A stretch of DNA of 47,004 nucleotides from Microcoleus sp. GA_180221_E-2-1-MAG-45_12 (lineage in GTDB: Bacteria; Cyanobacteriota; Cyanobacteriia; Cyanobacteriales; JAAUUE01). Location: positions 27,487-74,490 of the forward strand of contig JAIMKT010000012.1 in NCBI GenBank assembly GCA_020692245.1. Reading direction: 5' to 3'. The position numbers and the translations under genes were made by a program. Positions 36,172 to 45,550 of the stretch are shown here, piece by piece. How positions within the stretch are numbered: position 1 is the first letter of the stretch; the number at the start of each line of letters is the position of its first letter. A model generated the notes under the pieces. That model saw only the letters and a program-made list of their open reading frames with translations, was not told the origin of the DNA and ran no database searches.

Positions 36172-38469
36172 CTAGGATTTTGAGGAATGTTGATAGATAC
36201 GTCGGGGAACTTCTACCATCACTGGCATCGGTTTGAGGAAATCCCAATGGGTAGAAACTGTGGATAAATTAGGATTGTAATAGGGATCGCCCCCTTTAAT
36301 CATGCTTAACCAACGGTCTAAAAATAGGCGGGAATCTTCGGGGTGAGGATCAAAACCAGTGGTTTTACCGCGAGAGTAGGATTCGTGATGAATTAAAGTT
36401 GCTTGGGAACAAAAGACCACTCGATAGCCTGCTGCCCTCGATCGCAGACACAGATCCACATCCCCAAAACCAACGGCTAACTTTTCATCAAAGCCCTGTA
36501 CTTCCTCAAAAGTATTCCGCCGCATTAATAAACAAGCCGCCGTCACTGCCGACATTTCCTTATTGACGTACAAAGCTCCCATATAACCATCAGTAAATTC
36601 TTCGTCCATAAGCTGATTCGCCATGAATTTACCGTAATGTTCGGCAATCCCATTTAAGCCGACACCGACTCCGGCGTGTTGAATTACCCGGCGATCGGGA
36701 TAGAGTAACTTTGCTCCCACTGCGCCAATATCTGGGTGTTGAGCCAATTCCACCATCCGCTCTAGCCAGCCGGGTTCGATCGCTTCAATATCGTTATTAC
36801 AGAATAAGTAATGGCTATATTTTTTAGGATTAAGTTGTTTAACCGCCCAGTTATTAATTGCCGAGAAATTAAAGGAACCTTCGTAACGCATGACTCGATG
36901 GCGACCTTCTAGGGATTTAAAATAATAAATACTTCTTAAATCATCGGAAGCATGGTCGACAATAATAATTTCGTAGGGAATATCTTTAACAGTTGCTTCG
37001 ATACTATCAATACACTGACGAACTAGTTCCCCGTGATTTTTGGTAGGAATAATAATGGCAACTTTTTGGTTGGGTTGCAGAGCATAACGGACTTGAAAAT
37101 AATTAAAACTTACTCCATCTTCTACCTTGCTGGGAAGTTGGCAACGATCTAAATGGCGTTGGAGAATTTGCTTAGAAGCATTCATAACTTCCGTTTGTTT
37201 TTGGTGTCCAGCACTAGTTTGGTGAATCCGCCATAGATAGAGGACTTGGGGAATGTGGACGATGGTTTTAGCTTGCTCTACAATCCGCAGAATTAAATCA
37301 TAATCTTGGGAAATCTTTAAACTACTATCAAAGCCGCCTACTTGTTTGAGCAAGGCAGTTTTGAAGCCGACAAAATGGACAATATAGGGGTGCGATCGCA
37401 AATATTCTAGAGAGAACATGGGGCGAAAGGCAAAGGTAATCATTCGACCTTCAGGAGTGGTCATGCCTTCATCGGAATAGATCATATCCGGGGCATCTTC
37501 AATAATTGATTCAGCAACTCGAAATAGGGCTTCTTCCGTAATCAAATCATCATGATCCATCAACATCACAAAATCCCCAGTAACCAACTGGAGCGCTGCA
37601 TTAGAAGCTGCCGCCGTCCCGCCATTAGTGGTACAGAAATGAAGTTTAATTCTAGGATCCTTAGCTGCTAATTTTTGTAATAGAGGTTTAACATAAGGCT
37701 CTGGGGAAGCATCATCGGCAATGCATAATTCCCAGTTCGGATAAATTTGTTTTTGGACAGATTCGATCGCTGCTTGGAGCCATGCCTTGGGAGGATTATA
37801 GGTAGGAATAATAATCGAAATTTTGGGCTGGGCTGGTAATTTCTGAATCTTTTCCCTGATGATTGGCGCAACATAGTGATGGAAATTGTAGCGATTGTCT
37901 GTCCATAAATAATCATTCAGAGAACGACTAGCAATATATTCCCGCACTTTGATATTAACGGCACTAAGCCCGCCCTGCCGCCAGATTTTATAGACTTTTT
38001 TCGCAGCCCTTGGTGCAAAGAGAGCAAACTTAGAGGTTTTTGCTACCACCTTGGAGCCAGCACTTTGCAGCTTAGTCAGGAGTTGACTGACGGGATTTAG
38101 GGGTTTGACTTCTACGGTGCGATCGAAAACACAAACTTGAGAATTATCGTGGTAGGTGATCCAAATCTTTAAGTTGACTGTCCCCACAAAACTTGGCTTG
38201 AGAGGATATCGGTAGGCAAAACCACTGGTGCTGGCGTTGGGAATATTGGGGTAAGCTGCGCCCACATCATGACGAAACAGGGGATAGGGCAGTTCTTCTG
38301 CCTTGCCATCATCAATGCTAAAGGTCAAGCGCCAGATCGGCATTGTGCTACTAAACACCCAACCAGAAATCAACAGTATGTCGTCAGTTGTGTCATGGTC
38401 GGATGCTGGTAAATCTAGGGAACCCTTTAAATTTTCAGCTAAATAATTTTCACTATTTGTTTGGGTCAT
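36172..38469 (-). CDS. Family 2 glycosyltransferase with two GT-A domains
   Basis: 765 residues. A beta-rich N-terminal region (about 1-150) of unrecognised type precedes two tandem GT-A modules. The first is at about 213-440 (KISIIIPTYNPP, metal-binding MLMDHDDL). The second is at about 465-720 (VAIIIPTKNHG, FCNNDIEAI, GFGDVDLCLR). Such bifunctional GT2 enzymes, for example those that build rhamnan and other polysaccharide backbones, add alternating sugars on the cytoplasmic side. Given rfbC/rfbD in the cluster, dTDP-L-rhamnose is a plausible donor; that is inference. It begins the run to rfbC, with a nine-base gap. Confidence 0.9.
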   Translation of the reverse strand: MTQTNSENYLAENLKGSLDLPASDHDTTDDILLISGWVFSSTMPIWRLTFSIDDGKAEELPYPLFRHDVGAAYPNIPNASTSGFAYRYPLKPSFVGTVNLKIWITYHDNSQVCVFDRTVEVKPLNPVSQLLTKLQSAGSKVVAKTSKFALFAPRAAKKVYKIWRQGGLSAVNIKVREYIASRSLNDYLWTDNRYNFHHYVAPIIREKIQKLPAQPKISIIIPTYNPPKAWLQAAIESVQKQIYPNWELCIADDASPEPYVKPLLQKLAAKDPRIKLHFCTTNGGTAAASNAALQLVTGDFVMLMDHDDLITEEALFRVAESIIEDAPDMIYSDEGMTTPEGRMITFAFRPMFSLEYLRSHPYIVHFVGFKTALLKQVGGFDSSLKISQDYDLILRIVEQAKTIVHIPQVLYLWRIHQTSAGHQKQTEVMNASKQILQRHLDRCQLPSKVEDGVSFNYFQVRYALQPNQKVAIIIPTKNHGELVRQCIDSIEATVKDIPYEIIIVDHASDDLRSIYYFKSLEGRHRVMRYEGSFNFSAINNWAVKQLNPKKYSHYLFCNNDIEAIEPGWLERMVELAQHPDIGAVGAKLLYPDRRVIQHAGVGVGLNGIAEHYGKFMANQLMDEEFTDGYMGALYVNKEMSAVTAACLLMRRNTFEEVQGFDEKLAVGFGDVDLCLRSRAAGYRVVFCSQATLIHHESYSRGKTTGFDPHPEDSRLFLDRWLSMIKGGDPYYNPNLSTVSTHWDFLKPMPVMVEVPRRIYQHSSKS

Positions 38470-38703
38470 TGCTCAGGAAGGGTTTAGGGGGCAGAATGCT
38501 CGATCGAAAATATCACCAGATAAAACACTACAAACAGTGCCTTATGACAAGGGATTGTAAACGGTATGTATATTAACACAGCCGTGACCCCTTAATTTTC
38601 TGATCACTGATTCAAGTTCTCATCAACTTCTCATCAAGTTTCTGGATAGGGTAAACTTCCTAACCCATTAGCGGAGAGCCTTGTCTATTTTTAAGAATTG
38701 CTT

Positions 38704-40152
38704 TTAAGCCCTACCCAAAAGTTTTTTCAGTTTCATCCAAGCCCGCCGTAGCATCCAAAATTTACTACTTTCCATCCCCCGGATTGTTGCTTGGAGACTA
38801 GTTATTTCTCCCTGAGTCTGCTGGAGTTCGGTTTGTGTCAGAGTCAGATGTCCTTGGGCTTGTTGGGCGATGAGGCGGACTTGTTCTAGTTCCGTGTGGG
38901 TGTGGCGGAGTTGCTCTTCTAGGGGAGAAATTTGAGCAGCTAAAGATTGAATGTGGGTCTGCATATCTTGCATTGCTGTATGAGCTTCGTGCAGTTGGGC
39001 GTTACAACGATGAATTTCTGCATGGGAGTGTTGAATTTCTGCATGGGTCTGGGCAAGCTCTGTGTGCGATCGCCCCACCTCTTCTTGGAGCCGAGCAATC
39101 TCTTCATCATGTAATCGCCGGATTTCTCCATGGAGTTGTTGGACATGGGTTTCGAGATTTTTCTTGTCTTTGGCAAGGGCGCAGTAATCAACCCAGTCTT
39201 TGGCGATCCAAGGTTTGTAGGAAGAAGGAGGTAGAGGGAGGTAAGGGGAGGAAGTAGAAGAAGGTACAGGAAGGTACAGGGAGGTAGAGGAGGTAAGGAG
39301 AGTTGAGGGTAATGAGGATGGGGTTTCTGGGGAATTTTGAGGATTTTGAGAATCTTGGGAGTTGGGGAGTTCTGGGGATGGTTGGAATTCTGGATGATGG
39401 GGAATTGGGGCAGAATTATTCGGGGTGAGGGAATGCTGGAGGAGTTGGGTATAGAGGTCGATCGATTCGGGAAAGTGGGTTTGGATCAGGAGGGCGTGGT
39501 GAGAGGTAGTGTGCTGGAGGAGAGATTGGTCGTAGCGATCGATCTCAGGAATTTGCAAAGAAATATTTAATTTGTCGGCAACTATTTGGGTCAGGAATTG
39601 GGGATTTTGAGTGATGGTGTCGAGGCTGAGGAGCAGGGAGCGATCGGGAAATTCTTGATAAAACTCCAGAATTAATTGGTTATAGTGATGCCAGACTTCG
39701 AGGGCAAAGTTAGGATTTTTGATAAAAGTTGGATTACCCCGGCGAAAGAGAGAATCCATCACTTCCCAAGGTTGCCGATGCACAAACAAAAACTTAGCAT
39801 CAGGAATAGTTTGCCGCCAAAAATCTAGAAATAGCACAGTTCTTGGATCTTTCCAGCCCCACAGGGGTTTGCCTGCATTTTGAGCCAAGAGGGATTCTAC
39901 TCTGGGTTTCAGGAGTTCCGAAATCGGGATCGATCGCTCCAGAGTCCAGCCCGCCGGATTTAATCCCTGAGCATCCAACACATCCTCATGGAAATTCACA
40001 AAATCTAAATCTTCATAATGTCCCTTGGGATTGCTCTCATTTTCCATCAACAATCTCTGCCCCACATCTAACCCCGCACTTTGGAGTAGGGAAGCAGTTA
40101 AGGAGGTGCCAGAGCGGTGCATTCCAGTAATGATTAAAGTTTGGCTTGACAT
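38704..40152 (-). CDS. Sulfotransferase with C-terminal coiled coil
   Basis: 482 residues. GMHRSGTSLTASLL (10-23) is the PAPS 5' loop, and FVHRQPWEVMDSLF supplies the 3'-phosphate site. A P/S/T-rich stretch at about 285-312 (LYLPVPSSTSSPYLP) is encoded by the purine-rich GGAGGTA repeat at 39219-39300. It separates the catalytic part from a long C-terminal coiled coil (about 330-455) full of HAEI, HTEL and LQE units. The coil may tether the enzyme to a membrane or glycosyltransferase complex; that is inference. It is the longest of the four sulfotransferase-fold proteins in the cluster. Confidence 0.85.
   Translation of the reverse strand: MSSQTLIITGMHRSGTSLTASLLQSAGLDVGQRLLMENESNPKGHYEDLDFVNFHEDVLDAQGLNPAGWTLERSIPISELLKPRVESLLAQNAGKPLWGWKDPRTVLFLDFWRQTIPDAKFLFVHRQPWEVMDSLFRRGNPTFIKNPNFALEVWHHYNQLILEFYQEFPDRSLLLSLDTITQNPQFLTQIVADKLNISLQIPEIDRYDQSLLQHTTSHHALLIQTHFPESIDLYTQLLQHSLTPNNSAPIPHHPEFQPSPELPNSQDSQNPQNSPETPSSLPSTLLTSSTSLYLPVPSSTSSPYLPLPPSSYKPWIAKDWVDYCALAKDKKNLETHVQQLHGEIRRLHDEEIARLQEEVGRSHTELAQTHAEIQHSHAEIHRCNAQLHEAHTAMQDMQTHIQSLAAQISPLEEQLRHTHTELEQVRLIAQQAQGHLTLTQTELQQTQGEITSLQATIRGMESSKFWMLRRAWMKLKKLLGRA
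39219..39300. repeat. GGAGGTA purine-rich repeat inside a sulfotransferase gene
   Basis: The plus strand is a purine run of GGAGGTA, AGAGG and AAGGTACAGG units. It closely matches the copy at 1291-1335 (about 29 shared bases with one visible difference). Here it is in frame and encodes a Pro/Ser/Thr/Tyr/Leu-rich linker on the minus strand. Confidence 0.85.
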
Positions 40153-40184
40153 AGCTAAATAGTTTAATAGTTTTAATAATTATT

Positions 40185-40256
40185 GACTGATTACTTGCGT
40201 TATTCTTTGCTAAATAGTTGCTGATAGTTACTGATTGATTACTTGAGTTATTTTTT
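40185..40256. repeat. Imperfect 24-bp direct repeat upstream of a sulfotransferase gene
   Basis: Copies at 40185-40208 and 40233-40256 share 21 of 24 bases (core TGATTACTTGNGTTATT). They lie in the AT-rich spacer between two sulfotransferase genes. Origin and role are unknown. Confidence 0.6.
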
Positions 40257-40299
40257 AGAATAGTTATTGTTTGAACTTGGTTTGAGGAAAGAATTTAGT

Positions 40300-41085
40300 T
40301 TAATGAAAGTCATCCCAGTCCAGAATTTTTGCTAGTTGTAAATTTGCTTTTCTAAATCTGTATTGAAGATAATATTTAGTCCAAGAATTAACCAGAGAAT
40401 ACATAACAGAATCATTTTTAATTGGTTGCTCTTGATAAAAAACTAGCTCTTGGGGGGGAATGATTGTCTGGTCAACTATACCCAAAAAATCATAAATTTT
40501 CCGGAGGGTTTCTTGGTGGTGTTGCCAGAGGTCGCTAGTCTTGAGGAATAGCATTTGTTGCTGTGGAAAATAGTGCTGCATCTGGAGAATTTGCCGGGCA
40601 TAGAAACCCCGATCAATATAGGAGTGACAACGCCGGGAAGATTTTTCTTGAAGATTATGCCGATCGTACCACAGACGCAAGGGTTCTAGAGCGAGGGCGG
40701 TGGGTAATGGCAACCACTCCAAACCTCGTCCCCGTTCCATCTGGTATTGAGATATGGCTCGATCGACTGGATCTCGAAGCAAAAAAATTAATTTCATCTG
40801 GGGATTATAACGATAAATCCGCTCGGCAATAAAAGGGAAATACATATAAATAGGTGTAGCTTCGCCGATGAGGTGCTGTCCTTGCCAGTTGGGGAAGGAG
40901 TGTTGATATTGTTGATTAATCAGGGATGGCTCGGCGGTTGGATCGTAGGCAACACTATCAAAGAAATGCACCTCTTTACTAGGGGCAAAACAAATTTCTG
41001 GGTGTTGAGCAAGGAATTTTCCGAGAGCCGTAGTGCCACCTTTTTGAGTACCCACGATCAGAAAATTAACCAAAAAATCAGCCAT
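40300..41085 (-). CDS. Sulfotransferase domain protein
   Basis: 261 residues, the size of a single sulfotransferase domain. GTQKGGTTALGKFL (12-25) is the PAPS 5' loop and FLLRDPVDRAISQYQ the 3'-phosphate site, the pattern of heparan/glycan sulfotransferases. EVHFFDS and ATPIYMYFP follow family positions. It starts four bases before the neighbouring sulfotransferase gene ends and is surely in the same transcript. The acceptor is unknown. Confidence 0.9.
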   Translation of the reverse strand: MADFLVNFLIVGTQKGGTTALGKFLAQHPEICFAPSKEVHFFDSVAYDPTAEPSLINQQYQHSFPNWQGQHLIGEATPIYMYFPFIAERIYRYNPQMKLIFLLRDPVDRAISQYQMERGRGLEWLPLPTALALEPLRLWYDRHNLQEKSSRRCHSYIDRGFYARQILQMQHYFPQQQMLFLKTSDLWQHHQETLRKIYDFLGIVDQTIIPPQELVFYQEQPIKNDSVMYSLVNSWTKYYLQYRFRKANLQLAKILDWDDFH

Positions 41086-41089
41086 GGAA

Positions 41090-42040
41090 TTAGATCATCT
41101 CGGCTAGTAACTGCTCGACGCTGGCTCGATCGTAGAAATGCCAGTAAGCTCCATCACTTTTCAGGAGGGCTGTTCCTAATAACTGGAATAAGGCTCGATC
41201 GTAGGCGGGGTTTTTATTTTTACTCATCAAGGGTTCCGTGAGGTTTTGGGCGGCGGGAGTTATCACCTCGATCGCTCTGCCTTGGGAAGCAATAATATTT
41301 TCGTAGCGAATAATTGAAGTATCTGGCAAAACTTGGAGAAATTTATCAAAAAACCAAGAGAGGAGATAGATTTGTCGATCGGTATTGTCACTAATTGTTT
41401 CTAATTTATTAGCCAAATTTTTATCCAAGCGTTCTGCTGCCGGAGCGTGTCCCGTGCGGTGCGCCATGGAAATACTATTCCAAGAACCCAAAATTGAGAG
41501 GGGATTGCGGACGATCGCATAACAGGGGAACCGATCCACCAAGCCTTCGATGACGGCACTAAAAGCTCCCGGATGCTTAATCACCAGATCAAAATTTTCA
41601 TCTAGCTTTTTCTCAATGGGAATTTCCCCGTGGGTAGCGAGGGGCGGTCGCAAACCCGTGTCTGTGGATTTAGCAGAGACAGGGTTATCAGGAATCTGCC
41701 CGTTAATATGCTTGGAAATTACCGTGCCTTTGGTTAAAGCTAGGTGGCGGACTTGGTTCATGAAAGTATCAATCTGGTCGCAAATTGCGCTGTGATTCGG
41801 TAGCTCTGCAAATAATCTCACCGTCATAGGTTCGTGGAGAGCGACGGTGTTGGGAACTTTGTTGAGGAGATGACAAGTTAAGGTAGTTCCCGATCGAGGC
41901 ACACCCGTCAGCAAAATATTATGGGAATTATTGTAGTGAGGGGAATTTTGTCGATCGTCTTCTTGAACCCTAGGCTCAATCTTCGGCTCAAGATTTACAT
42001 CAACTAAATCAATATTTTCGATATCTAACGTTCCTGCCAT
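41090..42040 (-). CDS. Sulfotransferase family protein
   Basis: 316 residues. After a 40-residue acidic N-terminal extension, GVPRSGTTLTCHLL (46-59) forms the PAPS 5' loop, and AIVRNPLSILGSWNS matches the 3'-phosphate region. It overlaps the end of the upstream GT4 gene by 16 bases, so translation is probably coupled. No signal peptide; a cytoplasmic glycan-modifying role in the cluster is inference. Confidence 0.87.
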   Translation of the reverse strand: MAGTLDIENIDLVDVNLEPKIEPRVQEDDRQNSPHYNNSHNILLTGVPRSGTTLTCHLLNKVPNTVALHEPMTVRLFAELPNHSAICDQIDTFMNQVRHLALTKGTVISKHINGQIPDNPVSAKSTDTGLRPPLATHGEIPIEKKLDENFDLVIKHPGAFSAVIEGLVDRFPCYAIVRNPLSILGSWNSISMAHRTGHAPAAERLDKNLANKLETISDNTDRQIYLLSWFFDKFLQVLPDTSIIRYENIIASQGRAIEVITPAAQNLTEPLMSKNKNPAYDRALFQLLGTALLKSDGAYWHFYDRASVEQLLAEMI

Positions 42041-43092
42041 AATTGTTCTACCTTCGCCAAAATTTTGAGAAAAGCCCTGCGCTCTGCTATTAAATCATGT
42101 TTAGCCACTGTTAGTTGAGCATGATCCCGAATTTCCTGCCTTTGATTGGGGCTGGCAGCCAAGACCTGCTCTACTGCTTGGAAGATTTTTGGCAGTTTAT
42201 ATTCTGGTCGCCAACAGTTCCAGCCATCTAAACAAAACGATCGATTCCCCACGCAATCAGGACAAACTACCAAAGTTCCCGCCGCCATGCCTTCCAGAGC
42301 CGGAAGATAAAATCCTTCAGTTTCCAAGGGAAAAAATACCGTGATCTGACTAGCCTTGAGCCGTTGGATAAATTCCTGACGGGGCAGAAAATAATCAAGT
42401 ACGTGGATCTGGAGTTGGGGATATGTTAATTGTAATTGTTCCTTGAGCTGCCTGCCTAGCTGAGGTTGTTTGGGGGCGACGATCGTGACTTGGTGGAGTC
42501 GATCGGGTCGATCGAGGCAATCGAGGGATGAGAGCGACAATTGAGCAAGAGATCCAGTCTCTTGGGTTAGTATCTGGGAGCTTAATGGAGATTGAAAATT
42601 TACCTGAGAATTTAATGAAGATTGAGTGAACTTTTCTAGATCGATGCCGTTGGGAATGACAAAAATTTCTCCTTGGGGTTGCCCCGTTGCCTCGATCGCC
42701 TCCTTGATTTCTTGACTCACACAAATCCGAATCGCTGGATACTTCAAAAATCCATAACAGGGATGGTGGGGATCTGCATGACGAAACCCTTGGATCAGAT
42801 TCACGATCGGCACCGGAGAATTAGCCCGTTCAGCTTCGGGAACTCGGAACCAATCTAAACCAGCTAAAAACAAAATATCCTTAGAAAAATTGCTGACATC
42901 TTCGACAACGTGCTGGGGAAATGATTGCCAAGGATTTGTATGATCCCAGACTGAGTTGGATGTAAAATTAATAAAGGGCTTATAATTTTCACTAGCCAAG
43001 GTATGGTTAAAATAATTCCACACTTTCAGATGCCCACCTGTAAAGCCATGAAAATTTCTATAGAATAAAACTCTGCCCAGGTCAGATCGCAT
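42025..43092 (-). CDS. Family 4 (GT-B) glycosyltransferase
   Basis: 355 residues. The C-terminal Rossmann half has FFPLETEGFYLPALEGMAAGTLVVCP, containing the EX7E motif that binds the nucleotide-sugar donor. FVIPNGIDLEKF is another GT4 hallmark. It retains configuration on transfer and acts on the cytoplasmic side of chain assembly. It begins three bases after the Wzt gene and overlaps the next sulfotransferase by 16 bases, tying export, synthesis and sulfation genes into one operon. Confidence 0.9.
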   Translation of the reverse strand: MRSDLGRVLFYRNFHGFTGGHLKVWNYFNHTLASENYKPFINFTSNSVWDHTNPWQSFPQHVVEDVSNFSKDILFLAGLDWFRVPEAERANSPVPIVNLIQGFRHADPHHPCYGFLKYPAIRICVSQEIKEAIEATGQPQGEIFVIPNGIDLEKFTQSSLNSQVNFQSPLSSQILTQETGSLAQLSLSSLDCLDRPDRLHQVTIVAPKQPQLGRQLKEQLQLTYPQLQIHVLDYFLPRQEFIQRLKASQITVFFPLETEGFYLPALEGMAAGTLVVCPDCVGNRSFCLDGWNCWRPEYKLPKIFQAVEQVLAASPNQRQEIRDHAQLTVAKHDLIAERRAFLKILAKVEQLWQER

Positions 43093-43095
43093 TAT

Positions 43096-44331
43096 TTATA
43101 AAGTTAAATTACCTTCAATTTCTAGATCAACCATCCCCAAAAACTTCTTATCTGTAGTCCGCATCACTTCAAAAGAAAGAGTCCCTGCTTGTTTATCAAT
43201 CAAAAATGAAGTCTTATCTGATTGACGATTTTCTAATCTTAAAGTAATAAAATAATTACCTTCAGCAAGTTTGCAAGGAAAAGAAAAAATCACATTTTTG
43301 GTAGTAATTTTCTCTTCTGGATTGTCAGCACTGAGACGGATATATTTGCCGCCGATGGGAATGCTTTTACGGTCTTGCACCATAATGCAAAGAGTTGGAT
43401 ATTTGAGATTACTGAGAAACTCTACTTCCACTGCAATTTTAATTTCATCGCCAAGGGTAAATACCGAAGTATCACCACTGGTGTTGACAAAAGTTGCCTT
43501 GAGAATCTGTCCCTCATCAGTCCCAAAGGCAGTTCTTTGATTTTGATTGAGGGCAGGTTTAGCCTTGACAGTGGCTTTATCAGTGAGGATTTTCCGTTGT
43601 TCATCTCGCAGATCCATAAAGTATAGTTCTGCCACTTCATCCGCAGCTCCGGAAGCAACTTCTAAGCCTTTGGAGAGATAAATTACATGATCACAAAAGG
43701 TCTTGACGGTTTTGATATCGTGGGAAACTAAGAGAATTGTCACCCCAGAAGCAGTGAGTTTTTCTAATCTTTCAAAACACTTAAACTGAAAAGCCGCATC
43801 CCCCACGGAAAGAGCTTCATCCACAATTAAAATATCTGGCTCTAGGTTCACAGAAACAGCGAAGGCGAGACGCATCATCATCCCACTGGAGTAGGTTTTG
43901 ACTGGGAGTTCTAGAAAGTCCCCAATGTCGGCAAAGCTGGCGATCGCCCCAAATCTTTGAGTCATTTCTTCTCGACTAATCCCCAAAATTGCCCCATTCA
44001 AAAAGACATTTTCTCGCCCCGTGAAATCTGGATTAAAACCGCTACCCAGTTCTAATAAAGCTCCGATTCTGCCGTGGACACCAACTGTCCCTGTAGTCGG
44101 CGTAACCGTCCCCGCAATAATTTGCAACAGAGTGCTTTTCCCGGAACCATTTCTGCCAATAATGCCGACGGTTTTGCCCCTAGGAATTTCTAAGTTAATA
44201 TTCTTTAAAGCCCAAAATTCCTGAGCATAGCTGCGCTGGGGCAAGAGCAGTTCCTTGAGGCGATCGCTAGGATGGACATAACGCCGATAACATTTAGAAA
44301 TATTAGTTAAGGCAACAGCAGTATCAGTCAT
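43096..44331 (-). CDS. Wzt-type polysaccharide ABC transporter ATPase
   Basis: 411 residues. The ABC ATPase part (about 1-240) has Walker A GRNGSGKS (59-66), signature YSSGMMMRLAFA and Walker B ILIVDEALSVGD. The C-terminal extension (about 265-411; FVNTSGDTSVFTLGDEIKIAVEVEF) is the Wzt carbohydrate-binding domain that recognises the finished glycan end. This extended form marks O-antigen/lipid-linked glycan exporters rather than generic transporters. The permease gene lies 130 bases upstream on the same strand, with a hairpin repeat in between. Confidence 0.92.
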   Translation of the reverse strand: MTDTAVALTNISKCYRRYVHPSDRLKELLLPQRSYAQEFWALKNINLEIPRGKTVGIIGRNGSGKSTLLQIIAGTVTPTTGTVGVHGRIGALLELGSGFNPDFTGRENVFLNGAILGISREEMTQRFGAIASFADIGDFLELPVKTYSSGMMMRLAFAVSVNLEPDILIVDEALSVGDAAFQFKCFERLEKLTASGVTILLVSHDIKTVKTFCDHVIYLSKGLEVASGAADEVAELYFMDLRDEQRKILTDKATVKAKPALNQNQRTAFGTDEGQILKATFVNTSGDTSVFTLGDEIKIAVEVEFLSNLKYPTLCIMVQDRKSIPIGGKYIRLSADNPEEKITTKNVIFSFPCKLAEGNYFITLRLENRQSDKTSFLIDKQAGTLSFEVMRTTDKKFLGMVDLEIEGNLTL

Positions 44332-44411
44332 GCTTGGTTTGGGATAAATGAGTTGACGAAATCTAGGGATAATAGTTCTTAATTCCAGTGAGGTACAGTC
44401 AATTGTAGTAG

Positions 44412-44431
44412 GGGTGCAAGGCTTTGCGCCC
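44412..44431. repeat. GGGTGCAA-GGCT-TTGCGCCC dispersed hairpin in the wzm-wzt gap
   Basis: An 8-bp stem (one G-T pair) with a GGCT loop. GGGCGCAAGGCCTTGCGCCC-type hairpins are common dispersed elements in cyanobacterial spacers. It lies between the permease and ATPase genes and could attenuate or protect the transcript; it has no T-run. Confidence 0.7.
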
Positions 44432-44461
44432 TCAAGGTGTCACTATAATTCCAATGATATT

Positions 44462-45313
44462 TTAAAGCACATCAGCAAAGGCAGGACGGGCGCGGCGATA
44501 AACCCATAAACCAAAGATAAAAATAATTACAGAAATGCAAGTGGTAAATCCTAATTCTTGCCAGTGGGTGATTTCGCCATCGAGGATTGCTTCTCGATAA
44601 AACGTGGCAATGGCGGCTAAGGGATTGAGCCAAAATATCCAGTTGCGCCATGCTTCGGGAATGACTTCGGCAGGGTACACGATCGGGGTGACATAAAACC
44701 ACAGGTTAACCAAAACGCCTAGGGTTTGAGGAATATCTCGAATAAAAACCGTTAACCCCGCCACCAGATACCCCAAGCCAGCCGTGATCAGTAATTGAGG
44801 AATCCAAACTAGGGGCAGGAGGATAATCGTCCATTGTAAATGCCCTGTTAGTAATAGCATAAACCCCAGCAAGGTAATTAAGCCGAAGGTACTTTCAATA
44901 AAGGCAGTAAGAATCGGGATTAAGGGCAGCAAACCAAGGGGGAATACGACTTTCTTGACAAGGTTCGGCTGATTAACTACGGAAGTTGCTGCTTGCAAAA
45001 AGCCATTACTAAAGGCACTCCACGATAGTAGCCCTGCAAATAACCACAACCCAAAGGCGAGATTATCATTCCCATCTAAGGCTCGTGTACTCAGGCGCAC
45101 CTTGAGGATAATTGAAAAAACGTAGGTAAAAATTAATAGTTGAGCAAGTTGATTGAGGATCGCCCAAAAATTCCCTAAAAAAGAACCCCGATATTTTCCC
45201 TCTAGATCTCGCTGCACCAAAGCCTTCAGGAGATCGAGTTTTTGCCACATGGCTTGATCTATGGGCAGATATTCAGCAATTCTATGTCCCGCCTTTTGCA
45301 AAAATAATGACAA
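44462..45313 (-). CDS. Wzm-type polysaccharide ABC transporter permease
   Basis: About 283 residues with six membrane segments, for example LLIFTYVFSIILKV, ITLLGFMLLLTG and VSVIIFIFGLWVYRR. The N-terminal LKALVQRDLEGKYRGSFLG is the classic Wzm/ABC-2 motif, and FWLNPLAAIATFYREAIL the C-terminal one. With Wzt it moves a complete lipid-linked glycan across the inner membrane. I start at TTG 45313, since AGGAGG lies nine bases upstream. The other in-frame starts (TTG 45334, ATG 45250) lack a ribosome site. It is the first gene of the glycan cluster. Confidence 0.9.
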   Translation of the reverse strand: MSLFLQKAGHRIAEYLPIDQAMWQKLDLLKALVQRDLEGKYRGSFLGNFWAILNQLAQLLIFTYVFSIILKVRLSTRALDGNDNLAFGLWLFAGLLSWSAFSNGFLQAATSVVNQPNLVKKVVFPLGLLPLIPILTAFIESTFGLITLLGFMLLLTGHLQWTIILLPLVWIPQLLITAGLGYLVAGLTVFIRDIPQTLGVLVNLWFYVTPIVYPAEVIPEAWRNWIFWLNPLAAIATFYREAILDGEITHWQELGFTTCISVIIFIFGLWVYRRARPAFADVL

Positions 45314-45550
45314 AACTCCACACCTCCTGCACAAATCTACTACCCAAACTAACTAGGTCAGGGATCTTACCACAAATTAAAGATAGTAAAAGGGAGCCGA
45401 AAAGTTGCTGATTTTTTAGAATTGCCGTAAATATTTCTCTCAATATTGCCATCAATAAGGTTGTAACTATTGCAACTCCGTAAAATTCATCTATTGCCGC
45501 TAGGATTGTTGTATCCGTGTATGGCTAGATGCAAATCCTTTATATATTTT

